NCBI GenBank assembly: GCA_028714735.1
Contig: JAQTLU010000006.1
Location: 110,102-174,101 of the forward strand
Length of the DNA stretch: 64,000 bases
Source: Gallionellaceae bacterium
GTDB taxonomy: Bacteria; Pseudomonadota; Gammaproteobacteria; Burkholderiales; Thiobacillaceae
Direction: 5' to 3'
Position numbers and translations under genes: made by a program. This document shows positions 45,674 through 54,400 of the stretch, one piece after another; within the stretch, counting starts at the first letter, position 1, and each line of letters starts with the position of its first letter. The notes under the pieces were generated by a model. It had not been told where the DNA came from and ran no database searches. It was given only the letters and a program-made list of their open reading frames with translations.

Positions 45674-48600
45674 CTAACTGGACTTATCGGCCACATCCGG
45701 CCTGGCTTGAGCCAGATCGTGGTAATAGGTGTAGCGCTGGTCGGCCTCGCGCTGGGCCTCGGCGAGCAGGCGCGCGGCCGCCTCCGGATGGCTGCGCGCC
45801 AGCATGGCGAAACGGGTCTCGCCCGCCATCAGCTCGGCGATGGGCACGCTGGGGGCGGCGGAATCGAGCCGGAATGGATTGCCCGCCAGCTTGGGGTCGA
45901 AGCGGAACAGCGGCCAGTGGCCGGTCTTCACCGCCATATCCTGTTCCAGGGTGTTGCGGGCCAGGTCGACGCCGTGCGCGATGCAGGGGCTGTAGGCGAT
46001 CACCAGCGACGGCCCCGGATGGCGCTCGGCCTCGTTGAGCACCCGCAGCGCGTGGACGTCCTTGGCGCCGTAGGCGATCTGGCCGACGTAGACGTGGCCG
46101 TAGGTCATCGCCAGCCGGGCCAGGTCCTTCTTGGCGGTCGCCTTGCCGCCAGCGGAGAACTTCGCCACCGCGCCGACCGGGGTCGCCTTCGAGGTCTGGC
46201 CACCGGTGTTGGAATACACCTCGGTGTCGAGCACCAGGATGTTGACGTCGTAGTGCAGGCTGAGCACGTGGTCGAGGCCGCCGTAGCCGATGTCGTAGGC
46301 CCAGCCGTCGCCGCCGATGATCCACACCGAGCGGCGCACCAGCCAGTCGGCCAGGGACAGCAGCTCCGCCGCACGCGGATCATCCGCGCCGGCCAGGCGT
46401 TCGCGCAGCAGGGCCACGCGCTGGCGCTGTGCCGTGATGGCGCCCTCTTCGCGCTGATCGGCCGCGACCAGGGCCTCGGCCAGGTCACCGCCGAGGAGGC
46501 CCGCCAGCGACTTCACCAAGCCTTGCGCGTGGCCCATCAGCCAGTCGGCGGCAATGCGCATGCCGAGGCCGAATTCGGCGTTGTCCTCGAACAGCGAATT
46601 CGACCAGGCCGGGCCGCGGCCCTGGGCATTGACCGTGTAGGGCGTGGTCGGCAGGTTGCCGCCGAAGATCGACGAGCAGCCGGTGGCGTTGGCGACCAGC
46701 ATGCGGTCGCCGAACAGTTGGGTGGCCAGCCGGATGTAGGGCGTCTCGCCGCAGCCCGAGCAGGCGCCGGAGAACTCGAACAGCGGGTCGAGCAGCATCG
46801 AGCCGGGGATGGTGGTGTGCCTGACCAGGCAGCGGTCGAATTCCGGCAGGGTCTCGAAGAAGACGAAGTTCGCGCCCTCCTGCTCGCGCAGCGGCGCCAC
46901 CGCCTGCAGGTTGATCGCGCGACGGTTCGGCTCGGCCTTGTCGTGGATCGGGCAGGCCTCGATGCAGTCGCCGCAGCCGGTGCAGTCCTCGGGCGCGACC
47001 TGATAGCTGATCTCGGTGCCGGCCGGGTACTCCTTGCTCTTCGCCGGCACGTGCTTGAAAGTGGCCGGGGCGGCGGTCGCGGCCGCCGCCGGGAAGGCGC
47101 GCGAACGGATCGCGGCATGCGGGCAGACGAACACGCACTTGCCGCACTGGGTGCACAGTTCCGCGTCCCAGACCGGGATTTCCAGGGCGATGTTGCGCTT
47201 CTCGTATTTCGAGGTGCCGACCGGCCAGACGCCGTCGGGCGGAAACGCCGAGACCGGCAGTTCGTTGCCCTGGCCGCGGATGAGCGGCAGGGTGACGGCC
47301 TCGACAAAGGCCGGCAATGCCTGGCCGGCGTAGCGATCCGTTTTGACCCGCGCCGTCGCGCCCTGCGGGAGCTCGACCCGATGCAGGTTCGCCAGGGTCA
47401 TGTCGATCGCCCGGTGATTGAGTGCCACCACCTCGGCGCTCTTCCTGCCATAGGTCTGCTCGACCGCCCGCTTGATCGCGGCGATGGCCTCCGCCCGGGG
47501 CAGGATGCCCGAGATGGCGAAGAAGCAGGTCTGCATCACGGTGTTGATCCGGCGCCCCATGCCGGCCTGCTCGGCAACCCGGTAGGCGTCGATGACATGG
47601 ACCTCCAGCCCCTTGGCGACGATCTGGCCCTGCACCCCGGCCGGCAGGCTGTCCCATACCTCGCCAGGCGGAGTCGGCGTATTGACCAGGAACACCGCGC
47701 CCGGTGCGGCGTGGGCGAGCATGTCGTGGCGGTCCAGGAAGTTAGGCTGGTGGCAGGCGACGAACCGCGCCATGCCCGGCTCGACCTGATAGGCCGAGCG
47801 GATGACCGCCGGGCCGAAGCGCAGGTGCGACACGGTGACCGCGCCGGACTTCTTGGAGTCGTAGACGAAATAGCCCTGGGCGTGGAGACCGGTGGCCGCG
47901 CCGATGATCTTGATCGAATTCTTGTTGGCCGATACCGTGCCGTCCGCACCCAGGCCCCAGAACACCGCGGCCTGGCAGGCACGGGCGGCATCGGTGCGGA
48001 AGCCGGGGTCCCAGTCCAGGGACAGATGGCTGAGATCGTCCTGGATGCCGACGCTGAACGGGCTCTGCCAGCCGCCCGCCAGGGCATCGAACACCGCCTT
48101 CACCATCCCCGGGGTGAATTCCTTGCCGGCCAGGCCGTAGCGGCCGCCGATCACCCTCGGCAACGGCCGGCCGGCCATCGCGGCGCGCGCCAGGGCGGTG
48201 ACCACATCCTTGTACAGCGGCTCGCCGTCGGCGCCCGCCTCCTTGGTCCGGTCCAACACCGCGACCGCCTGCACCGTCTGCGGCAACGCCGCCAGCAGGG
48301 CTTCGGCATCGAAGGGCCGGTACAGCCTGGCCTTGACCACGCCGACCCGCTCGCCCCGTGCCAACAGGTGCTCGACGGTCTCGTGCACCGTCTCGGCGCC
48401 CGAGCCCATGATGACGATCACCCGCTCGGCGTCGGCCGCACCGACGTAGTCGAACAAGCGGTAGGCCCGGCCGGTGAGGCCGGCGTAACGGTCCATCGCG
48501 GCCTGGACGAGGCCGGGAAAGGCGTCGTAGTACGGATTGGCCCGCTCGCGCGACTGGAAATAGGCATCCGGGTTCTGCGAGGTGCCGCGCAGCACCGGGT

Positions 48601-49237
48601 GTTCCGGGGTCAGGGCACGGGCGCGGTGTGCCGCCACCAGCCTGTCGTCGAGCATGGCGCGCAGGCTCGCCTCGTCGACCTCGTCTATCTTGGCCACCTC
48701 GTGCGAGGTGCGGAAGCCGTCGAAGAAATGGATCACCGGGATGCGCCCGGCCAGGCTGGCGGCCTGGGCGATCGCGGCCAGGTCCTGCGCCTCCTGGGGG
48801 CTGCCGGCGCAGAGCAGGGCGCAGCCGGTGGCGCGGCAGGCCATCACGTCGGAATGGTCGCCGAAGATCGACAGGGCATGGCTGGCCACGGTGCGCGCGG
48901 CGACATGGAGCACGAACGGGGTCAGCTCGCCGGCGATCTTGTACAGGTTGGGGATCATCAGGAGCAGGCCCTGGCTGGCCGTGAAGCTGGTCGCCAGCGC
49001 CCCGCCGGTGAGCGCCCCGTGCAGCACGCCGGCGGCGCCCGCCTCGCTCTGCATCTCGATGATGCCGGGCACCGCGCCCCACAGGTTGGGCCGACCCTCC
49101 GAGGCCCATTCGTCGGCATGCTCGCCCATGGGCGAGGCCGGCGTGATCGGATAGATGGCGATCACCTCGCTGGCCAGGTAGGCCACGCGGGCGACCGCCT
49201 CGTTGCCGTCGAGGGTCTGTTGCGTGCTGGGGGACAT
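45674..49237 (-). CDS. nifJ: Pyruvate:ferredoxin (flavodoxin) oxidoreductase
   Basis: This 1187-residue single-chain enzyme oxidises pyruvate and CoA to acetyl-CoA and CO2, reducing ferredoxin or flavodoxin. The N-terminal pyrimidine domain has I-Y-P-I-T-P-A-S-P-M near residue 28. Ferredoxin-type clusters CTQCGKCVFVCP near 695 and CTGCGDCIEACP near 750, the proximal cluster CSGCGE near 827, and the TPP site G-D-G-W-A-Y-D-I-G-Y-G-G near 980 follow. ATG 49237 was chosen. A GTG at 49258 is in frame but overlaps the only strong Shine-Dalgarno (AGGAGG), so the exact start is uncertain. Reduced ferredoxin could feed Rnf. Confidence 0.96.
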   Translation of the reverse strand: MSPSTQQTLDGNEAVARVAYLASEVIAIYPITPASPMGEHADEWASEGRPNLWGAVPGIIEMQSEAGAAGVLHGALTGGALATSFTASQGLLLMIPNLYKIAGELTPFVLHVAARTVASHALSIFGDHSDVMACRATGCALLCAGSPQEAQDLAAIAQAASLAGRIPVIHFFDGFRTSHEVAKIDEVDEASLRAMLDDRLVAAHRARALTPEHPVLRGTSQNPDAYFQSRERANPYYDAFPGLVQAAMDRYAGLTGRAYRLFDYVGAADAERVIVIMGSGAETVHETVEHLLARGERVGVVKARLYRPFDAEALLAALPQTVQAVAVLDRTKEAGADGEPLYKDVVTALARAAMAGRPLPRVIGGRYGLAGKEFTPGMVKAVFDALAGGWQSPFSVGIQDDLSHLSLDWDPGFRTDAARACQAAVFWGLGADGTVSANKNSIKIIGAATGLHAQGYFVYDSKKSGAVTVSHLRFGPAVIRSAYQVEPGMARFVACHQPNFLDRHDMLAHAAPGAVFLVNTPTPPGEVWDSLPAGVQGQIVAKGLEVHVIDAYRVAEQAGMGRRINTVMQTCFFAISGILPRAEAIAAIKRAVEQTYGRKSAEVVALNHRAIDMTLANLHRVELPQGATARVKTDRYAGQALPAFVEAVTLPLIRGQGNELPVSAFPPDGVWPVGTSKYEKRNIALEIPVWDAELCTQCGKCVFVCPHAAIRSRAFPAAAATAAPATFKHVPAKSKEYPAGTEISYQVAPEDCTGCGDCIEACPIHDKAEPNRRAINLQAVAPLREQEGANFVFFETLPEFDRCLVRHTTIPGSMLLDPLFEFSGACSGCGETPYIRLATQLFGDRMLVANATGCSSIFGGNLPTTPYTVNAQGRGPAWSNSLFEDNAEFGLGMRIAADWLMGHAQGLVKSLAGLLGGDLAEALVAADQREEGAITAQRQRVALLRERLAGADDPRAAELLSLADWLVRRSVWIIGGDGWAYDIGYGGLDHVLSLHYDVNILVLDTEVYSNTGGQTSKATPVGAVAKFSAGGKATAKKDLARLAMTYGHVYVGQIAYGAKDVHALRVLNEAERHPGPSLVIAYSPCIAHGVDLARNTLEQDMAVKTGHWPLFRFDPKLAGNPFRLDSAAPSVPIAELMAGETRFAMLARSHPEAAARLLAEAQREADQRYTYYHDLAQARPDVADKSS

Positions 49238-49296
49238 CGTCGGGCTCGCTGAAGTCACCTCCTCATACTAGCCGCTAACAGTGACCTGGGCGACGA

Positions 49297-49794
49297 CTAC
49301 GGCCCGGCCATCTCCAGGTCCATCCGGATCGACTCGACGCCGGCCTTGGCGCAGGCCTCGTCCTGCTCGCCGGTGGCCGCGCCGGAGACGCCGACCGCAC
49401 CGACGATGTTGCCGGCCGCCTCGATCGGCAGGCCGCCGGCCGAGAAAATCAGGCCGTCCACCTTGCCGACCGAGAACGGCTTGGTGAAGCGGTCTTCCAT
49501 GCTCGACAGGGGGGCGTTGAAATTGACCGCGGTAAAGGCCTTCTGGCGGCTGATCTCGATCGACACCTTGGGCGCCAGGGTGTCGCGCATGAACACCATG
49601 GGGTCGCCGCTGCGGTCGACCACGGTGACGCCGATCTGGATGCCCTCCTTGCGGCAGGCGGCGATGGCGGCCTGGGCGATCTTCTCCGAGGCCTCGACGG
49701 TCAGGCGCGGGATCTTGACGATCACCGGCAGGTCGGCCGCCAGGACCGGTGCGGCCAGGATGGCCAGGCATAGGGCAAGGCTGGTTTTGCGCAT
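49297..49794 (-). CDS. Exported GlcG/HbpS-family protein
   Basis: This 165-residue product has a signal peptide (about 1-20, cleavage near A-L-A-A-D) and one GlcG/HbpS (DUF336) domain. Family hallmarks are G-V-T-V-V-D-R-S-G near 56-64, S-A-G-G-L-P-I near 113-119, and G-A-V-G-V-S-G near 127-133. Members include heme-binding HbpS and proteins of unknown role. The start is fixed by GAGGAG just upstream of ATG 49794. It lies 59 bases before nifJ on the same strand. A periplasmic heme or cofactor role is a guess. Confidence 0.85.
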   Translation of the reverse strand: MRKTSLALCLAILAAPVLAADLPVIVKIPRLTVEASEKIAQAAIAACRKEGIQIGVTVVDRSGDPMVFMRDTLAPKVSIEISRQKAFTAVNFNAPLSSMEDRFTKPFSVGKVDGLIFSAGGLPIEAAGNIVGAVGVSGAATGEQDEACAKAGVESIRMDLEMAGP

Positions 49795-49828
49795 GTAATT
49801 CTCCTCTCGAACAGCTGTTGTCAGTATT

Positions 49829-52339
49829 TCATCGGTCAGGCGGGATCGCAGCCGGGGCCGCGCGCAGCAATTCTGCCACGGCATCGGCCGGCATCGGCCG
49901 ACCGAAATGATAACCCTGGGCCTGCTCGCAGCCCTCCCGTTCCAGCCACTGCGCCTGCTCGACCTCTTCGACGCCCTCGGCGATGACGGTCAGCTTGAGG
50001 CTGTGCGCCATCTGCACGATGGCGCGCACGATCGAGGCATCGTCGGGATCGGCCATCATGTCGCGCACGAAGGACTGGTCGATCTTGAGCCGGTTGACCG
50101 GCAGGCGCTTGAGGTAGCTGAGCGAGGAATAGCCGGTGCCGAAGTCGTCGATCGACATGTTGACGCCCAGGGCACGGATCCGGTCCATGGCCGCGAGTAC
50201 GGCGTCGATGTCGTGCAGCAGCATGGACTCGGTCAGCTCCAGTTCCAGCAGGCCGGGCGCCAGTCCGGTCTCGGCCAGCACCCCGGTGATGGTCTCCACC
50301 AGGCCGCCGCGGCGGAACTGCAGCGCCGACAGGTTCACCGCCACCGGGATCCGCACCCCCAGGCGGTCCTGCCATTCCCGGGCCTGGCGGCAGGCCTCGC
50401 GCAGCACCCAGGCGCCGATCGGCAGGATCAGGCCGCTCTCTTCCGCGACCGGGATGAAGCGGCCCGGCATGACCATGCCGAGTTCCTCGTTCTGCCAGCG
50501 CAGCAGGGCCTCGAAGCCCAGGATGCGCCCGGTCTTGAGGTCGACCTGGGGCTGGTAATGGAGCAGGAATTCGTCCTGGGCGAGGGCATGGCGCAGACGG
50601 TTCTGCATCTGCAGGCGCTCGAAGGCGTGGACGTTCATCTCTTCGGTGAAGAAGCGGTAGGTGGCCCGGCCCGACTCCTTGGCCGAATACATCGCCATGT
50701 CGGCCTTTTTCAGCAGGGTGTCGAATTCGTCGCCGTCGTCCGGAAAGATGCTGATGCCGATGCTGCCCGAGGTGTGCAGTTCGTGCCCGTCGACCTTGAT
50801 CGGCTGGCCCAGCCGTTCGACGATGTGCCGGGCCACGGCATCGGCGCCGTTTTCGTCCTCGAGTGCGGACAGGATGACCAGGAATTCGTCGCCGCCCTGG
50901 CGGCTGATGGTATCGCTGCCGCGTACCGCCTCGTTCAGGCGGCCGACCACCTGCTGCAGCAGATGATCGCCGGCCTGGTGGCCCAGGGTGTCGTTGATGT
51001 TCTTGAAATTGTCCAGGTCGAGGAACAGCAGCGCCACCTTGCGGGACTCCCGAGCCGCCAGTGCGATCGCCTGGTCGAAGCGGTCGCGCGCCAGGATGCG
51101 GTTGGGCAGCCGGGTCAGGGCATCGTGATGGGCCATGAACTCGACCTGCTGGCGGGCCAGGCGCAGGTCGGTCACATCCTGGACGGTGCCGACCGCGAAC
51201 AGGGGATGACCGTTCGTATCGAAGCTCAACTCGGCGCGCTCATGCACCCAGCGCACCTCGCCGCCGATCAGGATGCGGTGCTCGATGTCATAGGGATCGC
51301 CGTGCAGGGCGGCGTCCCAGGCTACCAGGAGCGGCTCGCGGTCGTCCGGATGGATATGGGCGAGCAGCAGTTCCAGGTTCATCGGCGTGTCGGGCGCGAT
51401 GCCGAACATGCGGTAGGTTTCCGCCGACCATTCCATCCGGTTGGCCTGGATATTCAGGTACCAGCTGCCGGTCCGGGCCACCGCCTGGGCGCGGTTGAGG
51501 TTTTCCTCGCTGCGCAGCAGGGCCTCCTGCGATTCGACCAGGTTGCGCCAGGCATCCTCGACCAGGCTGAAGCCGACCTGTTCGAGCAGGCGGTGCTGGG
51601 TCAGCATGCCGACGATGCAAGCGTCCTCGTCGACCACCGCGAGGTGGCGCAGGTGGTGATCGAACATCTGGCCGGCCGCCTCGGCAAAGCTGGCGCGCGC
51701 GTCGACCGTCCGGACCGGTCCCCGCATCACGTCACGCATGGCCAGCGTCCCCGGCGGCACCCCGCCGGCGATCAGGCCCGGCATGTCGCGCTCGGTGACG
51801 ATGCCGAGCGGCTGCCGGCCGGACACCACCAGGACATAGGACGCGCCCTTGCTCACCATCAGCCTGAGTCCTTCTTCCAGGCTGGCGTGCGGGGGCAGCA
51901 GGGGCATCTCGCGGTCCATGATGGCGGTGAGACTGTCGAGCTGGTGCAGCAGCCTGAGGCCGAGATGGCTGCGGAAATCGGTTTCGCTGACCATGCCGAT
52001 CACCTCGCCCGCGCTGCCCAGCACGACCAGGTGGCGCACTTGCCGGCTCATGGTCAGGGTGTAGGCGCTGGCGAAGTCGAGGTCGGCCTGGGCGGTCAGC
52101 ACGGGCGAGCTCATCAGACTGGCTACCGGCATCTCCAGGGCGACCCGATCATGCATGAAGCGGACCAGATCGCGCTCGGTCAGGATGCCGACCAGCTTGC
52201 CGTCGGCCAGCACCAGCAGCGAGGAGATGTGTTCGTCCTCCATCCGGCGCGCCGCTTCCGTCAGCGTGCAGGCGGGCGAGACATGCCGCACGTCGCGCTG
52301 CATGATGTCCGAGAGTTGAAAATCGCTGATAGGCGCCAT
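49829..52339 (-). CDS. Four-CBS, PAS, GGDEF, EAL bifunctional c-di-GMP protein
   Basis: This 836-residue cytosolic protein has two CBS pairs (about 10-125 and 135-255), PAS/PAC (about 285-400), GGDEF (about 405-560) and EAL (about 580-825). The cyclase motif is intact (S-R-Q-G-G-D-E-F), with I-site R-G-S-D, and the phosphodiesterase motif is intact (GFEALLRW, DDFGTGYSS). Either or both activities are possible. CBS pairs usually sense adenine nucleotides or other small ligands, which would tie c-di-GMP level to energy state. ATG 52339 is preferred to GTG 52345. It is followed by the GlcG/HbpS gene after 34 bases. Confidence 0.93.
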   Translation of the reverse strand: MAPISDFQLSDIMQRDVRHVSPACTLTEAARRMEDEHISSLLVLADGKLVGILTERDLVRFMHDRVALEMPVASLMSSPVLTAQADLDFASAYTLTMSRQVRHLVVLGSAGEVIGMVSETDFRSHLGLRLLHQLDSLTAIMDREMPLLPPHASLEEGLRLMVSKGASYVLVVSGRQPLGIVTERDMPGLIAGGVPPGTLAMRDVMRGPVRTVDARASFAEAAGQMFDHHLRHLAVVDEDACIVGMLTQHRLLEQVGFSLVEDAWRNLVESQEALLRSEENLNRAQAVARTGSWYLNIQANRMEWSAETYRMFGIAPDTPMNLELLLAHIHPDDREPLLVAWDAALHGDPYDIEHRILIGGEVRWVHERAELSFDTNGHPLFAVGTVQDVTDLRLARQQVEFMAHHDALTRLPNRILARDRFDQAIALAARESRKVALLFLDLDNFKNINDTLGHQAGDHLLQQVVGRLNEAVRGSDTISRQGGDEFLVILSALEDENGADAVARHIVERLGQPIKVDGHELHTSGSIGISIFPDDGDEFDTLLKKADMAMYSAKESGRATYRFFTEEMNVHAFERLQMQNRLRHALAQDEFLLHYQPQVDLKTGRILGFEALLRWQNEELGMVMPGRFIPVAEESGLILPIGAWVLREACRQAREWQDRLGVRIPVAVNLSALQFRRGGLVETITGVLAETGLAPGLLELELTESMLLHDIDAVLAAMDRIRALGVNMSIDDFGTGYSSLSYLKRLPVNRLKIDQSFVRDMMADPDDASIVRAIVQMAHSLKLTVIAEGVEEVEQAQWLEREGCEQAQGYHFGRPMPADAVAELLRAAPAAIPPDR

Positions 52340-52403
52340 GGTCACCGGCCGTAAGGTAGCCGGGAAGAATACCCCTTAAACGGCCAGCGCGGTCAGCCTG
52401 CGC

Positions 52404-53018
52404 TCAGGACCGCTCGGCGAGCCTTTTCACCTGGAACAGGGTATTGCGCTCGTCCTCCTCCAGCATGGCCCGGATGTAATGCACCGTCGCCCGGTAGCGG
52501 GGAATGATGTTGTGTTTCAAGGCATTGACCCGCATCCGGGTCTTGCGGCTGGCCGCCAGGAGGCGCCAGAGCGCGTTCTCGGCCTCGCCCAGGCGGGCCA
52601 GGGTGAGGGTCAGCCTCTGCAGGCGCAGGCGCGCCTCGTCGAAGCTGGGATCGGTCCACATCAGGCCGACCGGTTGCAGCGGCAGCGGCTCGACCGTCAC
52701 GCTGGGATATTCCACCCCGACGCTGGACCGGGCCAGTATCTTGATCGACACCGCCGGCTTCAGCCCGACCGCCGCCTGGCGCAGCATCTGGCCGCCCATG
52801 CGCATGTGCACGATGCCCAGCCAGCGATAGGCCTCGGCCAGTTCGGCAACGGTCTGGGCGCGCAGTTGCCGGTACTGGCCCAGACGGTCGTAGACCAGGC
52901 GGGTGAGCAGGTCGCGCTTCTTTTCCAGCATGGTCTGGCCCTGCTCCAGGAAGCGCGCCTGGCGGGAGACGTGGAGCAGCGAGTTCTTGGTCGGCGGGAC
53001 CGGCAGGCGCGACTTCAT
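52404..53018 (-). CDS. atpD: V/A-type ATPase subunit D (central stalk)
   Basis: This 204-residue, mostly helical protein forms the rotor shaft of the V/A-type ATPase. It begins P-V-P-P-T-K-N-S-L-L near residue 6 and ends with R-x-x-x-R-V-N-A-L-K-H and I-P, the family's conserved C-terminal helix. It is the last gene of the nine-gene operon and overlaps subunit B by 4 bases. Subunit D takes the place of gamma in F-type enzymes. Confidence 0.94.
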   Translation of the reverse strand: MKSRLPVPPTKNSLLHVSRQARFLEQGQTMLEKKRDLLTRLVYDRLGQYRQLRAQTVAELAEAYRWLGIVHMRMGGQMLRQAAVGLKPAVSIKILARSSVGVEYPSVTVEPLPLQPVGLMWTDPSFDEARLRLQRLTLTLARLGEAENALWRLLAASRKTRMRVNALKHNIIPRYRATVHYIRAMLEEDERNTLFQVKRLAERS

Positions 53019-54400
53019 GGCTGTTTCAGCCGGTGGTACTTGGCCAGTTCCTCTTCGCCGAGCCGGGTCAGGGTCTCCACCGGCAGCATCGACAACAGCT
53101 CCCAGGCCAGGTCGAGGCTGGCGTAGACATCGCGCTCCTCGTCCTCGCCCTGGCCGACGAAGCGGCGCTCGAAGGCCTCGGCGAATTCGAGGTAGCGGCG
53201 GTCGCCCTCGCCCAGGTCCTCGGCCCCGATGATCGCCGCCAGGCCGCGCACCTCGAGCGCCTTGGCATAGCTGGCGAACAGCTGGCTGGCGACATGGGGA
53301 TGGTCCTCGCGGGTGAAATCGCCGCCGATGCCGTCCTTCATCAGGCGCGACAGCGACGGCAGCACCGCCACCGGCGGGTAGATGCCCTGGGCGTGGAGTT
53401 CGCGCGACAGGACGATCTGGCCCTCGGTGATGTAGCCGGTCAGGTCGGGGATGGGATGGGTGATGTCGTCCGACGGCATCGACAGCACCGGGATCAGGGT
53501 GATCGAGCCGCGCCGGTCACGGATACGCCCGGCCCGCTCGTAGATCTCGGCCAGATCGGAATAGAGATAACCCGGGTAGCCCTTGCGCGCCGGCACGTCG
53601 CCGCGCAGCACCGCCACCTCGCGCAGGGCCTCGGCGTAGGCGGTCATGTCGGTCATCACCACGAGGACGTGGTAATCCAGCTCGAAGGCCAGGTATTCGG
53701 CCGCGGTCAGGGCCGCGCGCGGGGTCAGCAGGCGCTCGATGACCGGCTCGTCGGCCAGGTTGAGGAACATCACCAGGCGCTCCAGCGCCCCGCTCTCCTC
53801 GAAGCTGTCCTGGAAGAAGCGGGCGTCCTGGCTGCTCACCCCGAAGGCGGCGAACACCACCACGAACTCGCTGGCGGCCTCGCCGAGCAGGCGGGCCTGG
53901 CGGACGATCTGGGCCGCCACCCGGTTGTGCGGCAGGCCGCCGCCCGAGAAGATCGGCAGCTTCTGGCCCCGGGTCAGGCTGTTCATGCCGTCGAGCGCCG
54001 ACAGGCCGGTCTGGATGAACTCGCGCGGATAGGCCCGCGCGGTCGGGTTCAGGGCCGCGCCGTTGATGTCGCGGCGCTGGCCCGAGACGATGGGCGGGCG
54101 GCCGTCGCGCGGCTGGCCGACGCCGTTGAACACCCGGCCGAGCAGGTCGCGCGAGACCGGCAGGCTGTACGGCTCGTCCAGGAAGCGCACCCAGGTCCGC
54201 TCCAGGTCGAGGCCGTCGGTGCCCTCGAACACCTCGACCATGACGGCGGCGTCCGAGGTCCGGATCACCAGGCCGTTGCGCCGGCGGCCGGCATGGTCGA
54301 TCAGGCTGACCCGGGTGCCGGCCGCCACGCCGGGCACCCCGGCCATCACCACCATGCCGCCCCGGGCCGAGGCGGCGGTGCGGAATTCGAGGTTTTTCAT
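53015..54400 (-). CDS. atpB: V/A-type ATPase subunit B (non-catalytic)
   Basis: This 461-residue nucleotide-binding-fold subunit of the A3B3 head lacks a canonical P-loop, as expected for subunit B: the position reads P-I-F-S-G-G-G-L near 149-156. Conserved S-G-L-S-A-L-D-G-x-N-type and G-Y-L-Y-S-D-L-A segments are present. It overlaps the subunit A gene (ATGA) and the subunit D gene by 4 bases each. Confidence 0.95.
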   Translation of the reverse strand: MKNLEFRTAASARGGMVVMAGVPGVAAGTRVSLIDHAGRRRNGLVIRTSDAAVMVEVFEGTDGLDLERTWVRFLDEPYSLPVSRDLLGRVFNGVGQPRDGRPPIVSGQRRDINGAALNPTARAYPREFIQTGLSALDGMNSLTRGQKLPIFSGGGLPHNRVAAQIVRQARLLGEAASEFVVVFAAFGVSSQDARFFQDSFEESGALERLVMFLNLADEPVIERLLTPRAALTAAEYLAFELDYHVLVVMTDMTAYAEALREVAVLRGDVPARKGYPGYLYSDLAEIYERAGRIRDRRGSITLIPVLSMPSDDITHPIPDLTGYITEGQIVLSRELHAQGIYPPVAVLPSLSRLMKDGIGGDFTREDHPHVASQLFASYAKALEVRGLAAIIGAEDLGEGDRRYLEFAEAFERRFVGQGEDEERDVYASLDLAWELLSMLPVETLTRLGEEELAKYHRLKQP

